In this document: piece by piece, positions 15,904 to 24,450 of the stretch
Layout of the letters: each line of letters starts with the position of its first letter
How positions within the stretch are numbered: the first letter of the stretch is position 1
NCBI GenBank assembly: GCA_022768375.1
Contig: JALEMG010000017.1
Location: 1-51,864 of the forward strand
Source: Lentisphaeria bacterium
GTDB taxonomy: Bacteria; Verrucomicrobiota; Lentisphaeria; Victivallales; Victivallaceae
Direction of reading: 5' to 3'
DNA length: 51,864 nt
Position numbers and translations under genes: made by a program
The notes under the pieces: model-generated
Told to the model about the DNA's origin: nothing
Seen by the model: only the letters and a program-made list of their open reading frames with translations
Databases searched by the model: none

Positions 15904-15932
15904 TTGACATTGCCCCGTCTTCAAGGTATATT
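15904..15932 (+). promoter_or_regulatory. tRNA-Asn promoter
   Basis: A consensus-quality promoter: TTGACA (15904-15909), a 17-nt spacer and TATATT (15927-15932), 15 nt before the tRNA. Confidence 0.8.
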
Positions 15933-15947
15933 ATGCTCCATTGACGC

Positions 15948-16022
15948 TCCGGCATAGCTCAATGGTAGAGTAGGTGGCTGTTAACCACTTGGTTCCTGGT
16001 TCGAGCCCAGGTGCCGGAGCCA
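15948..16022 (+). tRNA. tRNA-Asn (anticodon GTT)
   Basis: A cloverleaf can be drawn. The acceptor TCCGGCA (15948-15954) pairs with TGCCGGA (16012-16018), then discriminator G and an encoded CCA (16020-16022). The D arm is GCTC-AATGGTA-GAG. The anticodon stem GGTGG/CCACT encloses loop C-T-GTT-A-A with the anticodon at 15980-15982. The T arm is CCTGG-TTCGAGC-CCAGG. It has its own strong promoter. Confidence 0.97.
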
Positions 16023-16061
16023 TCCTCTTTTAAAGAGGACCCGCTTTCGGGAGAGGAAAAA

Positions 16062-16188
16062 ACTTCTTTCCCCGCGAAAAAAGAGCGGCAACGTGCCGCC
16101 GCGAAACAGAGGCCCGGCTCCGTTGTCGCCGGTCCGGAGTGCATCCCCCCGTTTTCTTTGGTTACTTTCTTCTGTGAAACAACGTAAC
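16062..16188 (+). repeat. interspersed palindromic repeat, copy 2
   Basis: The core (16081-16137) matches the cores at 6520 and 24213. An ACTTCTTTCCCCGCG arm precedes it. Downstream, TTTCTTTGGTTACTTTCTT and a degraded second arm (AACGTAACG) correspond to the 28-nt palindrome found intact at 24294-24321. It sits between tRNA-Asn and the convergent pilin-like gene. Confidence 0.75.
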
Positions 16189-16226
16189 GGCTCTGTCTTC
16201 TTTCAGTACAGAGCCTTCTTTTTTTG
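16189..16226 (+). terminator. intrinsic terminator on the plus strand after tRNA/repeat
   Basis: GGCTCTGT (16189-16196) pairs with ACAGAGCC (16208-16215), followed by TTCTTTTTTTG. It probably ends transcription coming from tRNA-Asn. Confidence 0.7.
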
Positions 16227-16372
16227 TCAGGGAGCGGGCTGCCCGTCTCCCCCTCGCCCTCCCCCCCCCCGCTCCGACAGGGCTTAAGGCCATGCACCCC
16301 GAGGTCTCTTTGCGGCGGTCCGCGGAAAAAGACGCGTGGGTTTCTATCCGTTTCCTCCCGTCCCCTGCACAC
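16227..16372. other. intergenic, no gene seen
   Basis: No credible ORF. It holds a long C tract (about 16260-16271) and CAGGGCTTAAGGCC (about 16279), similar to the centre of the hairpin at 6812-6840. Confidence 0.4.
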
Positions 16373-16407
16373 AAAAAAACGGAGAAGCGCTGATGCGCTT
16401 CCCCGTT
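16373..16407 (-). terminator. intrinsic terminator of the pilin-like gene
   Basis: Read on the minus strand, AACGGGGAAGCGC and GCGCTTCTCCGTT form a 13-bp stem with one mismatch and a 4-nt loop (16378-16407), followed by a run of seven T. It lies 27 nt after the stop codon. Confidence 0.88.
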
Positions 16408-16434
16408 GCAGGTAACGTTCCGAACCGGCGGCGA

Positions 16435-17103
16435 TTATTCCTTGCCGGTGGAGGCGTTGCGCAGGGTCGAAGGCGGAATGGCATTCGCCTTGTCCATGCT
16501 GCTCTCGGGATAACCGGCATTCTCGCGGCTGAACCAGCCGGCGCCGTTGAAACCGCCGACGTGACCGTCGAAGAACAGGATGTTGCCATAGTTGGTATGG
16601 TTGGGGTTCTTGTCGGCGCTGTCGATGTGGGTCAGGTCGGAAGAAATCCCGGAGTCGGTGTAACTGCCGCTGGCCACATAGCCGTAGCCATAACTCAGCG
16701 TACCGTCGGTGGCCTTGATCGCCATATCCGTGGAGGCATCATCCTCGCCGGCGGCGGAACTGGACGGACAGGCGAACATGTTGCCGTCGCTGAGATACTC
16801 GCCGTAGCGGAGCAGGTTCATCGCGACTTCGGCACCAGCCAGATCCCGAGTGACTTCCTTAGCCTCTGTGGAGGTGGCGCCGGGCTTGGTCCACTGGACT
16901 TTGCCCCACGGCATCTTTTCCTTGTTATCCTGCGAATACTGCATCAAACCCAGACCGATCTGCTTCAGGTTGTTGATGCAGCTGCCGCGACGGGCACGTT
17001 CCCGGGCGCTCTGCAGCGCCGGCAGCAGCATGGCGGCCAAAATGGCGATGATCGCAATCACGACCAGCAGTTCGATCAGAGTGAATCCACGACTCTTTTT
17101 CAT
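16435..17103 (-). CDS. prepilin-like protein with H-X9-DG motif (DUF1559 type)
   Basis: A 222-residue type II/IV pseudopilin-like protein. The leader M-K-K-S-R-G is cut before [24 protein letters not shown] by prepilin peptidase, and Glu5 is present. The C-terminal half contains [14 protein letters not shown], an exact H-X9-DG, typical of the large pilin-like families of Lentisphaerota and Planctomycetes. It is monocistronic, with its own promoter (17187-17215) and terminator. Probably cell-surface or periplasmic; the precise role is unknown. This gene is the best taxonomic clue in the window. Confidence 0.92.
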   Translation of the reverse strand: MKKSRGFTLIELLVVIAIIAILAAMLLPALQSARERARRGSCINNLKQIGLGLMQYSQDNKEKMPWGKVQWTKPGATSTEAKEVTRDLAGAEVAMNLLRYGEYLSDGNMFACPSSSAAGEDDASTDMAIKATDGTLSYGYGYVASGSYTDSGISSDLTHIDSADKNPNHTNYGNILFFDGHVGGFNGAGWFSRENAGYPESSMDKANAIPPSTLRNASTGKE

Positions 17104-17186
17104 TTTCTTTTTTCTACCTTTCTTGTTGTTCGGCGGACGACCCGCACCTTGTCTGAAACGGACAAAACTTTCGTTCGTCGCCTGTA

Positions 17187-17215
17187 ATTATATCAGAAAA
17201 AAATCTTTTTGCCAA
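17187..17215 (-). promoter_or_regulatory. promoter of the pilin-like gene
   Basis: On the minus strand TTGGCA (17210-17215), a 17-nt spacer and a perfect TATAAT (17187-17192). This leaves a leader of about 75 nt in which I see no convincing hairpin. AAAGGT precedes the start codon. Confidence 0.75.
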
Positions 17216-17283
17216 ATTAAAACGGCAGAATTACGCTGATTTTTTTAACAAATATCGTATTGTGAGATTTGGCCTTGAAATCC

Positions 17284-19221
17284 TCAGCAATTCAGTCGTC
17301 CTCCGGCTTTGACCAGCACGATGTCGGCGGCGGAGAGGGGATGGGTGAAAACGATCTCCCGCTGCGTGCCGTCGGCCTTTTGGAGCGTGCCTCGGACTTC
17401 GCCGCCTTCGACCAGTTGTCCGGGCAGACCGGCGAAGGCGAGCGAATCGCCCTCGGCGATGGAATCGTAATCCGCCGGGTCCCGGAAGATCAGCGGCACG
17501 ATGCCGAAATTGACGAGGTTCGCCCGGTGGATGCGTTCGATGGCCAGCGCCGCCACGACTTTGATCCCCAGATACATGGGGCAGATGGCGGCGTGTTCCC
17601 GGCTGGAGCCCTGTCCGTAACTGTCCCGTCCGACGATGACGCCGTGCTTCCCGGCGTCGCGGACGCGCGCGGCGCGCTCGGCGAAGGAGGGCTTGCCCGG
17701 TTCGGTGAAGCACTCGAACACCACCTTGCTGTACGCCGGGATGTTGCTGCGCAGTTTCAGATGCACTCCGGCGGGCATGATGTGATCGGTGGTGATCTTG
17801 TCGCCCACTTTGATGACGACCACGCCGTCGATATTCTCCGGCAGGGCGGTATTCATCGGAGGTTCGCCGATGGTCGGCTTGCGGATGATGCCCCGGCCGG
17901 GGACCGGCTGCTGAAAGTGCGCGTCATCGGAGGTGTAACGTTCCGGTTCCGCCACGGCCGGGAAGGGGATATCCAGCGTCCGGGGATCGGTGAATTCCCC
18001 GGTCAGCGCCGCCGCGAGCGCGGTTTCGGGGCTCACCAGATAGGACTGGTCGCCTTTGGTGCCGCTGCGTCCGGCGAAGTTGCGGTTGAATGTCCGCACC
18101 GTCACCGTGCCGTCCGCCGGACTCTGGCCCTGACCGATGCACGGTCCGCAGCCGACTTCCAATATCCGCGCTCCGGCGGCCACCAGATCGCCCAGCATGC
18201 CGTTGGCGCAGAGCATTTCCAGCACCGGACGGCTGCCCGGGGCGATGCCGAAGGTCACATCGGGATGGATGCGGCGCCCCTTCAGCGCCATGGCCAGCAT
18301 CGCTAGGTCCCGGTATCCGCCGTTGGTGCAACTGCCCACCAGCACCTGACCGACCTTGATCCCGGCCAGTTCCCGCACCGGTTTGATGTTGTCGGGGCTG
18401 GAGGGACACGCGGCCAGCGGTTCAAGGGCGTCGAGGTCGATCTCCACGACCCGGTCGTATTCCGCGTCGGCGTCGGCGCCGAACGGGGCGAAGTCCTGTT
18501 CCCGGCCCTGCCGCCGCAGAAACTCCCGCGTCCGCCCGTCGGAGGGAAAGACGCTTGTCGTCACGCCGAGTTCCGCGCCCATGTTGGTGATCGTCGCCCG
18601 CTGGGGAACGCTCAGATCGGCCACGCCGGGCCCGAAATACTCCACGATGGAACCGACGTTGCCTTTGGTGGTCAGAATGGAAAGCAGTTTCAGAATCACG
18701 TCCTTGGCGGCCACCCACGGGCGGAGCCTGCCGGTCAGTTTCACCCCGACGACCTTCGGCGTCGGGATCGTGAACGGCTGTCCGGCCATCGCCAGCGCGA
18801 CATCCAATCCCCCCGCGCCGATGGCGAGCATGCCGATGCCGCCGCCGGTGGGCGTGTGGCTGTCCGAACCGATCAGCGTTTTCCCCGGCCGTCCGAACCG
18901 CTCCAGATGCAGTTGGTGGCAGATGCCGTTGCCCGGGGGCGAAAAGATCACCCCTTTTTCCGCCGCCACGGTCTGCAGATACAGGTGGTCGTTGCGGTTC
19001 TCCGGGCCGTTCTGCATCATGTTGTGGTCCACGTAGGAGACCGAAAGTTCCGTTGCCACGTGCGGCGTTTTCATCGCCTCCAGTTCGAGGTACGCCATGG
19101 TGCCCGTGGCATCCTGCGTGAGCGTCTGGTCGATCCTGATGCGCAACTGCGCGTCTTTTGCCGGGTCGCCGCTCACCAGATGCGCCGCGATGATCTTCTG
19201 CACCAATGTTCCTTTTGCCAT
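17284..19221 (-). CDS. aconitate hydratase (short, about 645-aa type)
   Basis: Interconverts citrate and isocitrate in the TCA cycle using a [4Fe-4S] cluster. At 645 residues it is shorter than AcnA/AcnB and fits the Aquifex-type aconitases. The substrate/cluster region shows G-S-D-S-H-T-P-T-G-G-G-I-G, the first cluster Cys in L-V-G-S-C-T-N-G-G, and the Cys pair in G-C-G-P-C-I-G-Q-G. The swivel domain has K-I-T-T-D-H-I-M-P-A-G and G-R-D-S-Y-G-Q-G-S-S-R-E-H-A. The start is 19221, with GGGAGA 6 nt upstream; longer open frames upstream cross the promoter. It stands alone with its own promoter. 3-isopropylmalate or homoaconitate specificity is less likely, because both aconitase halves are fused. 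Confidence 0.9.
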   Translation of the reverse strand: MAKGTLVQKIIAAHLVSGDPAKDAQLRIRIDQTLTQDATGTMAYLELEAMKTPHVATELSVSYVDHNMMQNGPENRNDHLYLQTVAAEKGVIFSPPGNGICHQLHLERFGRPGKTLIGSDSHTPTGGGIGMLAIGAGGLDVALAMAGQPFTIPTPKVVGVKLTGRLRPWVAAKDVILKLLSILTTKGNVGSIVEYFGPGVADLSVPQRATITNMGAELGVTTSVFPSDGRTREFLRRQGREQDFAPFGADADAEYDRVVEIDLDALEPLAACPSSPDNIKPVRELAGIKVGQVLVGSCTNGGYRDLAMLAMALKGRRIHPDVTFGIAPGSRPVLEMLCANGMLGDLVAAGARILEVGCGPCIGQGQSPADGTVTVRTFNRNFAGRSGTKGDQSYLVSPETALAAALTGEFTDPRTLDIPFPAVAEPERYTSDDAHFQQPVPGRGIIRKPTIGEPPMNTALPENIDGVVVIKVGDKITTDHIMPAGVHLKLRSNIPAYSKVVFECFTEPGKPSFAERAARVRDAGKHGVIVGRDSYGQGSSREHAAICPMYLGIKVVAALAIERIHRANLVNFGIVPLIFRDPADYDSIAEGDSLAFAGLPGQLVEGGEVRGTLQKADGTQREIVFTHPLSAADIVLVKAGGRLNC

Positions 19222-19260
19222 GATTGTCTCCCTCTGTCGTCGGGTGATTTTCCCTGTTTT

Positions 19261-19289
19261 AATATAGCACGTTTTTCCGCCTCCCGCAA
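19261..19289 (-). promoter_or_regulatory. promoter of the aconitase gene
   Basis: On the minus strand TTGCGG (19284-19289), a 17-nt spacer and TATATT (19261-19266). The spacer contains GAGGCGGAAA, as in the kinase promoter at 4134. Confidence 0.65.
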
Positions 19290-19331
19290 CTTCCGTCCGC
19301 CGGGAACGCGCTTCCCTTTTCCGGCGGTCGG

Positions 19332-21395
19332 TCAGCGCCGTTCCAACTGGCGGATGACGGCGAATGCCAGCAGCAGAATGCCCCCGGCGACCAGCGAGGC
19401 CTCGGCGAACGGGGCGCGCTCGAAGTTGAGCCCGGCGAATCCGAGAACGACGCCGAGCGTTGCCGCCGCCGCGTTGAGGACCGTGTCGGCGGCGAACGCG
19501 GCGGTCCGGCGAAGCCGGAGAAATTTGCGTTCGGGCCGCGGCCCGGTGGGTTCGCCGGAACGCTTCATCGCGGCGTACACCAGCATGGCGCACATTTTTT
19601 CCGTGGAGATCCCGGCCTGACGCGCCGCTTTCGGCACGAGGCTGTGATCGGTGTTGCCCGGCAGGGAGTTGCCCTCCAGAATGCGCGGGACGCCGTCCCG
19701 ATCCACGATGAAGTCCACGCGCAGGATGTTCCGGCATCCGGCGGCATGATAGAACTTGAGCGCGTAATCTTTGGCCAGCGCGGCGATGTCCGGATCAAGG
19801 TCGCGGGGCGGACAGAAGTAGAGGGTCTCGCCCTTGTTGTAGACATACTTCGCGTCCCAGTCGTAGAACCCGGACGGCGACACGATCTCGATGGCCTCCA
19901 GCGCGGCGGCGTTGATGATCGGCACGGTGATCTCGATCCCGGAGACGAACTCCTCCACCAGCAGTTCGTCGGCGAATTTGAATTCATCGTCCAGCGCGGT
20001 CTCCCATTCCGCCATGGAATTGACCTTGACGATGCCCACGGTGGAGCCTTCGCGGGGGGCTTTGACCATGACGGGGAAGTGAAGGTGCGCCGGGAAACGG
20101 CGGTCGCGGCGGGAGACCGTCCCCCACGGCGCGGTGGGCAGACTGATCTCGTCCAGCAGTCGCTTGGTCCGGATCTTGTCCATGACCAGTTCGCTGGCGG
20201 CGGAGGGGGAGCCGACGAAGCGGAGTTTTGCGTCCTCCAGTTTTTTCTGCAGTTCCCCGCCCTCGCCGAAACCGCCGTGCAGCACCGGATAGACCACATC
20301 GCTCTGCCGCATGGTTTCGGTGACGGCACAGGAGCGGATGTCGCTCAGTTCGACCTTGAAGCCGCCATGCCGCAGGGCGCGGGCGACCGTGTCGCCGCTT
20401 TGCAGGGAAATTTCCCGCTCGCTGCTCACTCCGCCGTACAGCACGTTAATAAGCGGGGACGGCGTGTCGCATTCGATGTCGCCGGCCAGTTTCGGATTGA
20501 ACGGCACGATCTCGGTGGTCAGATAGAACCCGTGCTTCTCCCCCACCGCGCGGCGGAGGATCCGGATCATGCGCAGGTAGTCCGCTTCGCCGGCGTTGCC
20601 GGTGTTGACCAGAAAATTGGCGTGCTTCGGGCTGACCAGCAGATCGCCGACCCGGAAGCCCCGCAGTCCGCAGAGGTCGATGAGTTTGCCGGCGGGGTCG
20701 AGATCGGAGATGTTGCGGAAGGCGCACCCGGCGGTCCGTCCGGCGGGTTCCCGCAGCCGGCGGCGTTCCGCCTCGGCCACGATCGCGTCCTCCTCCGTGT
20801 GCTCCTCGTCGGGCCGCAGTTTCAGCACCGCCTCGGTGATCACCACGTCGCGGGGGATGTCGCTGTCCCGGTAGACCCACTGGATATCCCCCTTTCCGGC
20901 ATGCCACGGTTTGCCGTTGAGCCGCACGCCGGAAAGTTCCTCCACCAGGTCGGATATCTCCGCCTGATTGGCGCCGGCATTCATCCACAGCGCGCCGCCG
21001 ACGGTGCCGGGAATGCCGGACAGCGGTGCCAGTCCCGCCAGTCCCGATTTCGCGCACAGCGAAGCGAGAAGCGGCAACCGGGCGAATGCGCCGCAGCGCA
21101 CGCTGACGCCGTCGATGGCGACCCGGGAGAACTCCTTGCCGGAGAGTTTCACCGCCACCCCGTCGAAAGGCGTGTCCATGCCGACGAGATTGGTCCCCGC
21201 GCCGACGATGAAAACCCGCGTCTGCCGCCGGTGCAGATAGCGCAGAAGCGCGGTCAACTGTTCGCGGTTGTCCGGCTCGGCGAGGACCGGCAGCGGCGCT
21301 CTGCCGATGCCGAGCGAAGTGATCTCCTTGTAGGAGACGTTTTCCGTTACTTTCAGGTCCGGGAACTCCCGGCGCAGGATTCCGGCGGTGATCAT
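19332..21395 (-). CDS. murB-ddl: MurB-Ddl fusion: UDP-MurNAc dehydrogenase + D-Ala-D-Ala ligase
   Basis: A 687-residue bifunctional peptidoglycan precursor enzyme. Residues 1-290 are Mur[35 protein letters not shown] and A-G-C-A-F-R-N. The last has Cys where many MurB proteins have the proton-donating Ser. Residues about 305-610 are Ddl: [49 protein letters not shown] and L-E-G-N-S-L-P-G. The final 75 residues contain two hydrophobic segments, unusual for either enzyme and perhaps a membrane anchor. The start overlaps the hisI stop as ATGA. Confidence 0.93.
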   Translation of the reverse strand: MITAGILRREFPDLKVTENVSYKEITSLGIGRAPLPVLAEPDNREQLTALLRYLHRRQTRVFIVGAGTNLVGMDTPFDGVAVKLSGKEFSRVAIDGVSVRCGAFARLPLLASLCAKSGLAGLAPLSGIPGTVGGALWMNAGANQAEISDLVEELSGVRLNGKPWHAGKGDIQWVYRDSDIPRDVVITEAVLKLRPDEEHTEEDAIVAEAERRRLREPAGRTAGCAFRNISDLDPAGKLIDLCGLRGFRVGDLLVSPKHANFLVNTGNAGEADYLRMIRILRRAVGEKHGFYLTTEIVPFNPKLAGDIECDTPSPLINVLYGGVSSEREISLQSGDTVARALRHGGFKVELSDIRSCAVTETMRQSDVVYPVLHGGFGEGGELQKKLEDAKLRFVGSPSAASELVMDKIRTKRLLDEISLPTAPWGTVSRRDRRFPAHLHFPVMVKAPREGSTVGIVKVNSMAEWETALDDEFKFADELLVEEFVSGIEITVPIINAAALEAIEIVSPSGFYDWDAKYVYNKGETLYFCPPRDLDPDIAALAKDYALKFYHAAGCRNILRVDFIVDRDGVPRILEGNSLPGNTDHSLVPKAARQAGISTEKMCAMLVYAAMKRSGEPTGPRPERKFLRLRRTAAFAADTVLNAAAATLGVVLGFAGLNFERAPFAEASLVAGGILLLAFAVIRQLERR

Positions 21396-21751
21396 GATTC
21401 CGCGCCCTCCGGGGTGATCTCCCGCAGCGTTCCGTCCGCCGCCTCGCGGTAGAAGCAACTCCGGTGCCCGGTATGACAGGCCGCACCGCCCAACTGCTCG
21501 ACTTTGAAGATCACGGTATCGGCGTCACAGTCCACCAGGATCCGGCGGACGCGCTGGAGATTGCCGCTGGTCTCCCCCTTTTTCCACAGACACTGCCGAC
21601 TGCGGGAGAAATACGTCGCATAACCGGATCTCAGCGTTTCCGCCCACGATTCCGGGCTGATGTACGCCAGCATCAGCACTTCGCCGGTCCGGTCGTCCTG
21701 AGCGATCGCCGGGATCAGGCCGCCGCACTTCTGAAAATCCAATTCGATCAC
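21392..21751 (-). CDS. hisI: phosphoribosyl-AMP cyclohydrolase
   Basis: A 119-residue stand-alone HisI that opens the adenine ring of PR-AMP in histidine synthesis. The motifs [23 protein letters not shown] and [11 protein letters not shown] provide the Mg and Zn ligands. The length is normal and no HisE domain is fused. It overlaps murB-ddl by 4 nt. No other his genes are in the window. Confidence 0.95.
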   Translation of the reverse strand: MIELDFQKCGGLIPAIAQDDRTGEVLMLAYISPESWAETLRSGYATYFSRSRQCLWKKGETSGNLQRVRRILVDCDADTVIFKVEQLGGAACHTGHRSCFYREAADGTLREITPEGAES

Positions 21752-21767
21752 GGTTTGCCGGGCTCCT

Positions 21768-21971
21768 CTATTTTTTCGTCTTGCCGCCGCCGCAGTACGC
21801 GATGGTGAACAGCAGGGAGATCACCGGCAGCAGCAGCGCGATGATGACCCCTCTTTCCTGAATGTTCCATGCGCATCCGCCGGGGAAGTTGGTCACGTCC
21901 ACACAGCGGGCGATGATGATCCCCGCCGCGACCGCCGCGGCGAGGTTGACGATGATGCCGACAAGTTTCAT
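21768..21971 (-). CDS. small two-span membrane protein, 67 aa
   Basis: A 67-residue hypothetical protein with two hydrophobic stretches (about residues 2-22 and 43-62) joined by a short loop containing two Cys and ending in a Lys-rich tail. ATG 21971 has AGGAG 5 nt upstream at the end of rpe; a GTG at 21977 is an alternative. It is packed between rpe (2 nt) and hisI (16 nt), so it is surely in the operon. No family recognised. Confidence 0.65.
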   Translation of the reverse strand: MKLVGIIVNLAAAVAAGIIIARCVDVTNFPGGCAWNIQERGVIIALLLPVISLLFTIAYCGGGKTKK

Positions 21972-21973
21972 GA

Positions 21974-22699
21974 TCACTCCTCCCCCCTTGCGCCGGACAG
22001 CGCCGAATCCAGCAGTCCGACCGCGTCATGCAGAACTTTCACCCCTCTGGCCATTCCTTCGGGATGACGGAATACCGAAGTTCCGGCCACCAGCACGTTG
22101 GCGCCGTTGGCCGCGACCAGTCCGACGTTTTTTTCTCCGATGCCGCCGTCCACCTCGATGTGACAGTGCAGATTTCTCCGGACGATCTCCCGGCGGAACG
22201 CGGCGATCTTCGGCACCTGATCGGCCATGAAACTCTGGCCGCCGAATCCCGGCTCCACCGTCATGACCAGCACCATTTCCAGTTTGTCCAGATAGGGGAA
22301 AAGCGCCTCCGCCGGCGTCGCGGGTTTCAGCGACATGCCGGCGGTGCAGCCCAGTTCGTGAATGCGGTCGATGGTCGCGTCCGGATCGTCCGAACTCTCC
22401 ACATGAAAGGTGATGTGATCCGCGCCCGCTTTGGCGAATGCCGGCGCATAGAACAGCGGCCGGTCGATCATCAGGTGCGCGTCGAACAGCGCGCAACTCC
22501 GCCTGCGCAGCGAAGCGATCACCGGCACGCCGAACGAGATGTTCGGCACCAGTCTGCCGTCCATGACGTCGAGGTGCAGCAGTTCCGCGCCGGAAGCGAC
22601 CACTTCATCGGTCTCCCGGCCCAGTTCGCAGAAGTCCGCCGCCAGAATGGAGGGCGAGACCAGGATTCGGTTTCGGGCGAATTTTCGGATGTCCAACAT
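21974..22699 (-). CDS. rpe: ribulose-phosphate 3-epimerase
   Basis: A 241-residue TIM-barrel enzyme that interconverts ribulose-5-P and xylulose-5-P in the pentose phosphate pathway. Visible motifs are S-P-S-I-L-A-A-D-F, L-H-L-D-V-M-D-G-R-L-V-P-N-I-S-F-G, D-A-H-L-M-I, M-T-V-E-P-G-F-G-G-Q-S-F and V-D-G-G-I, with the catalytic Asp pair and metal His residues present. It follows the CNNM gene by 34 nt in a five-gene minus-strand operon. Confidence 0.95.
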   Translation of the reverse strand: MLDIRKFARNRILVSPSILAADFCELGRETDEVVASGAELLHLDVMDGRLVPNISFGVPVIASLRRRSCALFDAHLMIDRPLFYAPAFAKAGADHITFHVESSDDPDATIDRIHELGCTAGMSLKPATPAEALFPYLDKLEMVLVMTVEPGFGGQSFMADQVPKIAAFRREIVRRNLHCHIEVDGGIGEKNVGLVAANGANVLVAGTSVFRHPEGMARGVKVLHDAVGLLDSALSGARGEE

Positions 22700-22733
22700 G
22701 TTCCTGTCCTTTTTAAGTTTTCCTGTGGTATTG

Positions 22734-24020
22734 TTACAGAAGTGTTTTGCGTCTCAGATGAAATTCCCATACCTGCGAGCGGCGGACTTTGCGGACGAAA
22801 AATTCCGCGTTCTTCCACACCAGGGAATCCCCGACTTTGACCTGCCGTCCGAGTTCGCGGATGAACCAGTTGGATACGGATTCGGCCCGGCGCGGCAGGT
22901 CGAGGCCGGTCTCCCGGGTCAGTTGGGTCATGGGAATGCCGCCGCCGACCACCCAGAGGTGTTCCCGCGGGGAGTAGAACGTGCGGGGCAGGGGATCGAA
23001 TTCGTCGTCCAGATCGCCGATGAGTTCTTCCACAATATCCTCCAGTGTGACCAGTCCGCGCGTCTCATGGGTCCCGGGATCGCGGACGATGGTCATGTGA
23101 CAGTGCTGCGCGGCGAACATCTCCAGCAGTTTGCTGGCGGTATCCTCCGGCTCGGCGAATGCGATGGGCCGCATGATCCCGGAGAGTTTCATCTCTCCCT
23201 TGCCGTGATGCACCGCCAGAATGATCTCCTTGATGTTGACGTAGCCGGGAATGTTGTTCCGGTCGCCGCCGACGCACAGGGGATAGCGGGTGTGAAAATC
23301 GTTGCCGGTGACGGTGATGGCGTCGTCCAGAGACATGTTGGCATCCAGAAACGCCACATCGCCGGCGGCGATCATGACGTCGGCGGCGCTGCGTTCGGAG
23401 AGGTACGGCACCATGCGGATGATCCGTTCCTGCCGGCTGCTGATGACCTGATTGCTCCGGGCCAGCGACGCCAGCGCGGAGATCTCCTCCACCGGGGTGG
23501 GACGTTCCGGGGCGCGGACCTCGAACGGACGGTTGATGAATTTCGCCAGCCGGATCAGCGGGGCGAAAAGCACCGTCGCCGCGCTCAGCGGCCGGGCGGT
23601 GAAGCGCAGGATGCCGACATTGAACCGGACGCCGAGGGTTTTCGGCAGCAGTTCGGTGTACTGGACCATGAGCAGGGTGAAGATCAGGGAAAACGCCCCC
23701 ATGAACCGGCCGTAGCCCAGTTCCTGGAAACTGGCTCCGGCCACCGCCGCGCCGATGGTGTGGGCCGCCGTGTTCAGGATCAGGATGACCGCCAGCGGCT
23801 TGTCGATTTCCCGCTTGAGGTTCATGGCGATCCCCCCGAGCCGCGGCGAACGGCGGTGCAGTTCCGCCAGTTGGCTTGGGGAAATGCTCAGCAGTGCGGC
23901 CTCCATCAGCGAACACAGGTGCGAGACGACCAGCGCGCATCCCAGACTGATCCCGAAAATCAGCCAGTTTTCCACTCGGCCGTCCAATCCGGCCGCCCCC
24001 GAAAGCAGAGATTCCTCCAT
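22734..24020 (-). CDS. CNNM/CorC-type membrane protein with CBS pair (HlyC/CorC family)
   Basis: A 428-residue protein. An N-terminal DUF21/CNNM membrane domain of about four spans (residues 20-190) includes S-L-M-E-A-A-L-L-S and E-L-L-P-K-T-L-G. A CBS domain pair (about 205-330) shows V-T-L-E-D-I-V-E-E-L-I-G-D. The C-terminal transporter-associated CorC_HlyC domain ends the protein. Relatives are linked to Mg2+ (or Co2+) export, with CBS binding of adenine nucleotides as the likely control. It leads the operon with rpe, hisI and murB-ddl. Its upstream region is the repeat cluster at 24141-24422, and no clear promoter was found. Confidence 0.9.
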   Translation of the reverse strand: MEESLLSGAAGLDGRVENWLIFGISLGCALVVSHLCSLMEAALLSISPSQLAELHRRSPRLGGIAMNLKREIDKPLAVILILNTAAHTIGAAVAGASFQELGYGRFMGAFSLIFTLLMVQYTELLPKTLGVRFNVGILRFTARPLSAATVLFAPLIRLAKFINRPFEVRAPERPTPVEEISALASLARSNQVISSRQERIIRMVPYLSERSAADVMIAAGDVAFLDANMSLDDAITVTGNDFHTRYPLCVGGDRNNIPGYVNIKEIILAVHHGKGEMKLSGIMRPIAFAEPEDTASKLLEMFAAQHCHMTIVRDPGTHETRGLVTLEDIVEELIGDLDDEFDPLPRTFYSPREHLWVVGGGIPMTQLTRETGLDLPRRAESVSNWFIRELGRQVKVGDSLVWKNAEFFVRKVRRSQVWEFHLRRKTLL

Positions 24021-24140
24021 CCGTGTTTCCCCGTATCAATCCCGCGGCGCGTTACGGCGCCGCCGTAAAAATTATTTCCCCTCCGCGCCGCCGTCCGCTT
24101 CCGCCGTCGCCAAGGCTATGGCGGACAAGCAACGCTGCCC
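24021..24140. other. gap upstream of the CNNM gene
   Basis: No gene. It contains a small GC hairpin (TTACGGC/GCCGTAA, about 24051-24067). No promoter of the common TTGnnn-N17-TATATT form is visible on the minus strand. Confidence 0.35.
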
Positions 24141-24371
24141 TTTCTTTGGTTACTTTCTTTTGCGAAAGAAAGTAACGCAGTCGTCTTTTTTTGTCTTACT
24201 TCTTTTCCCGCGAGAGCGGCAACGTGCCGCCGCGAAACTGAGGCCCGGCTCCGTTGTCGCCGGTCCGGTTTGCATTTCCCAACGTTTTCTTTGGTTACTT
24301 TCTTTCGCGAAAGAAAGTAACGCAGTCGCCTTTTCTTGTCTTACTTCTTTTCCCGCGAGAAAAGAAGTAAG
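24141..24371 (+). repeat. interspersed palindromic repeat, copy 3 (composite)
   Basis: Two 75-nt direct repeats (24141-24215 and 24286-24360; 72 of 75 positions agree by my alignment) flank the shared core (24213-24268). Each contains a 28-nt palindrome with half-site GTTACTTTCTTT (24149-24176 with a central mismatch; 24294-24321 perfect). A further perfect 13-bp hairpin CTTACTTCTTTTC/GAAAAGAAGTAAG lies at 24340-24371. No coding function is apparent. Confidence 0.85.
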
Positions 24372-24372
24372 T

Positions 24373-24422
24373 CGCTGGACCACGTCCGGGTAGCACCCGG
24401 CGGCAGATTATTTATTTTTTTT
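24373..24422 (+). repeat. terminator-like repeat, copy a
   Basis: CGCTGGACCAC, hairpin CCGGGT-AGC-ACCCGG (24386-24400), then a T-rich tail. It matches the reverse complement of 47925-47971. In both places it lies just 3' of a gene with its T-run facing that gene's stop codon. Confidence 0.7.
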
Positions 24423-24450
24423 GTTCCTCTTTTCGGTATAAAACCAAAAA

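Noticed and set aside
15948..16188. tRNA-Asn as a possible phage or island attachment site
   Set aside because: No integrase or phage genes adjoin it and no second copy of the tRNA 3' end is seen. The tyrosine recombinase at 35736 is 20 kb away and looks housekeeping.
17104..17186. Long leader of the pilin-like gene considered as a riboswitch
   Set aside because: No recognisable aptamer pattern or strong stem was found.
19222..19737. N-terminal extension of aconitase into the murB-ddl gene
   Set aside because: It crosses a TTGCGG-N17-TATATT promoter, and the family starts at about 19221 with a good ribosome site.
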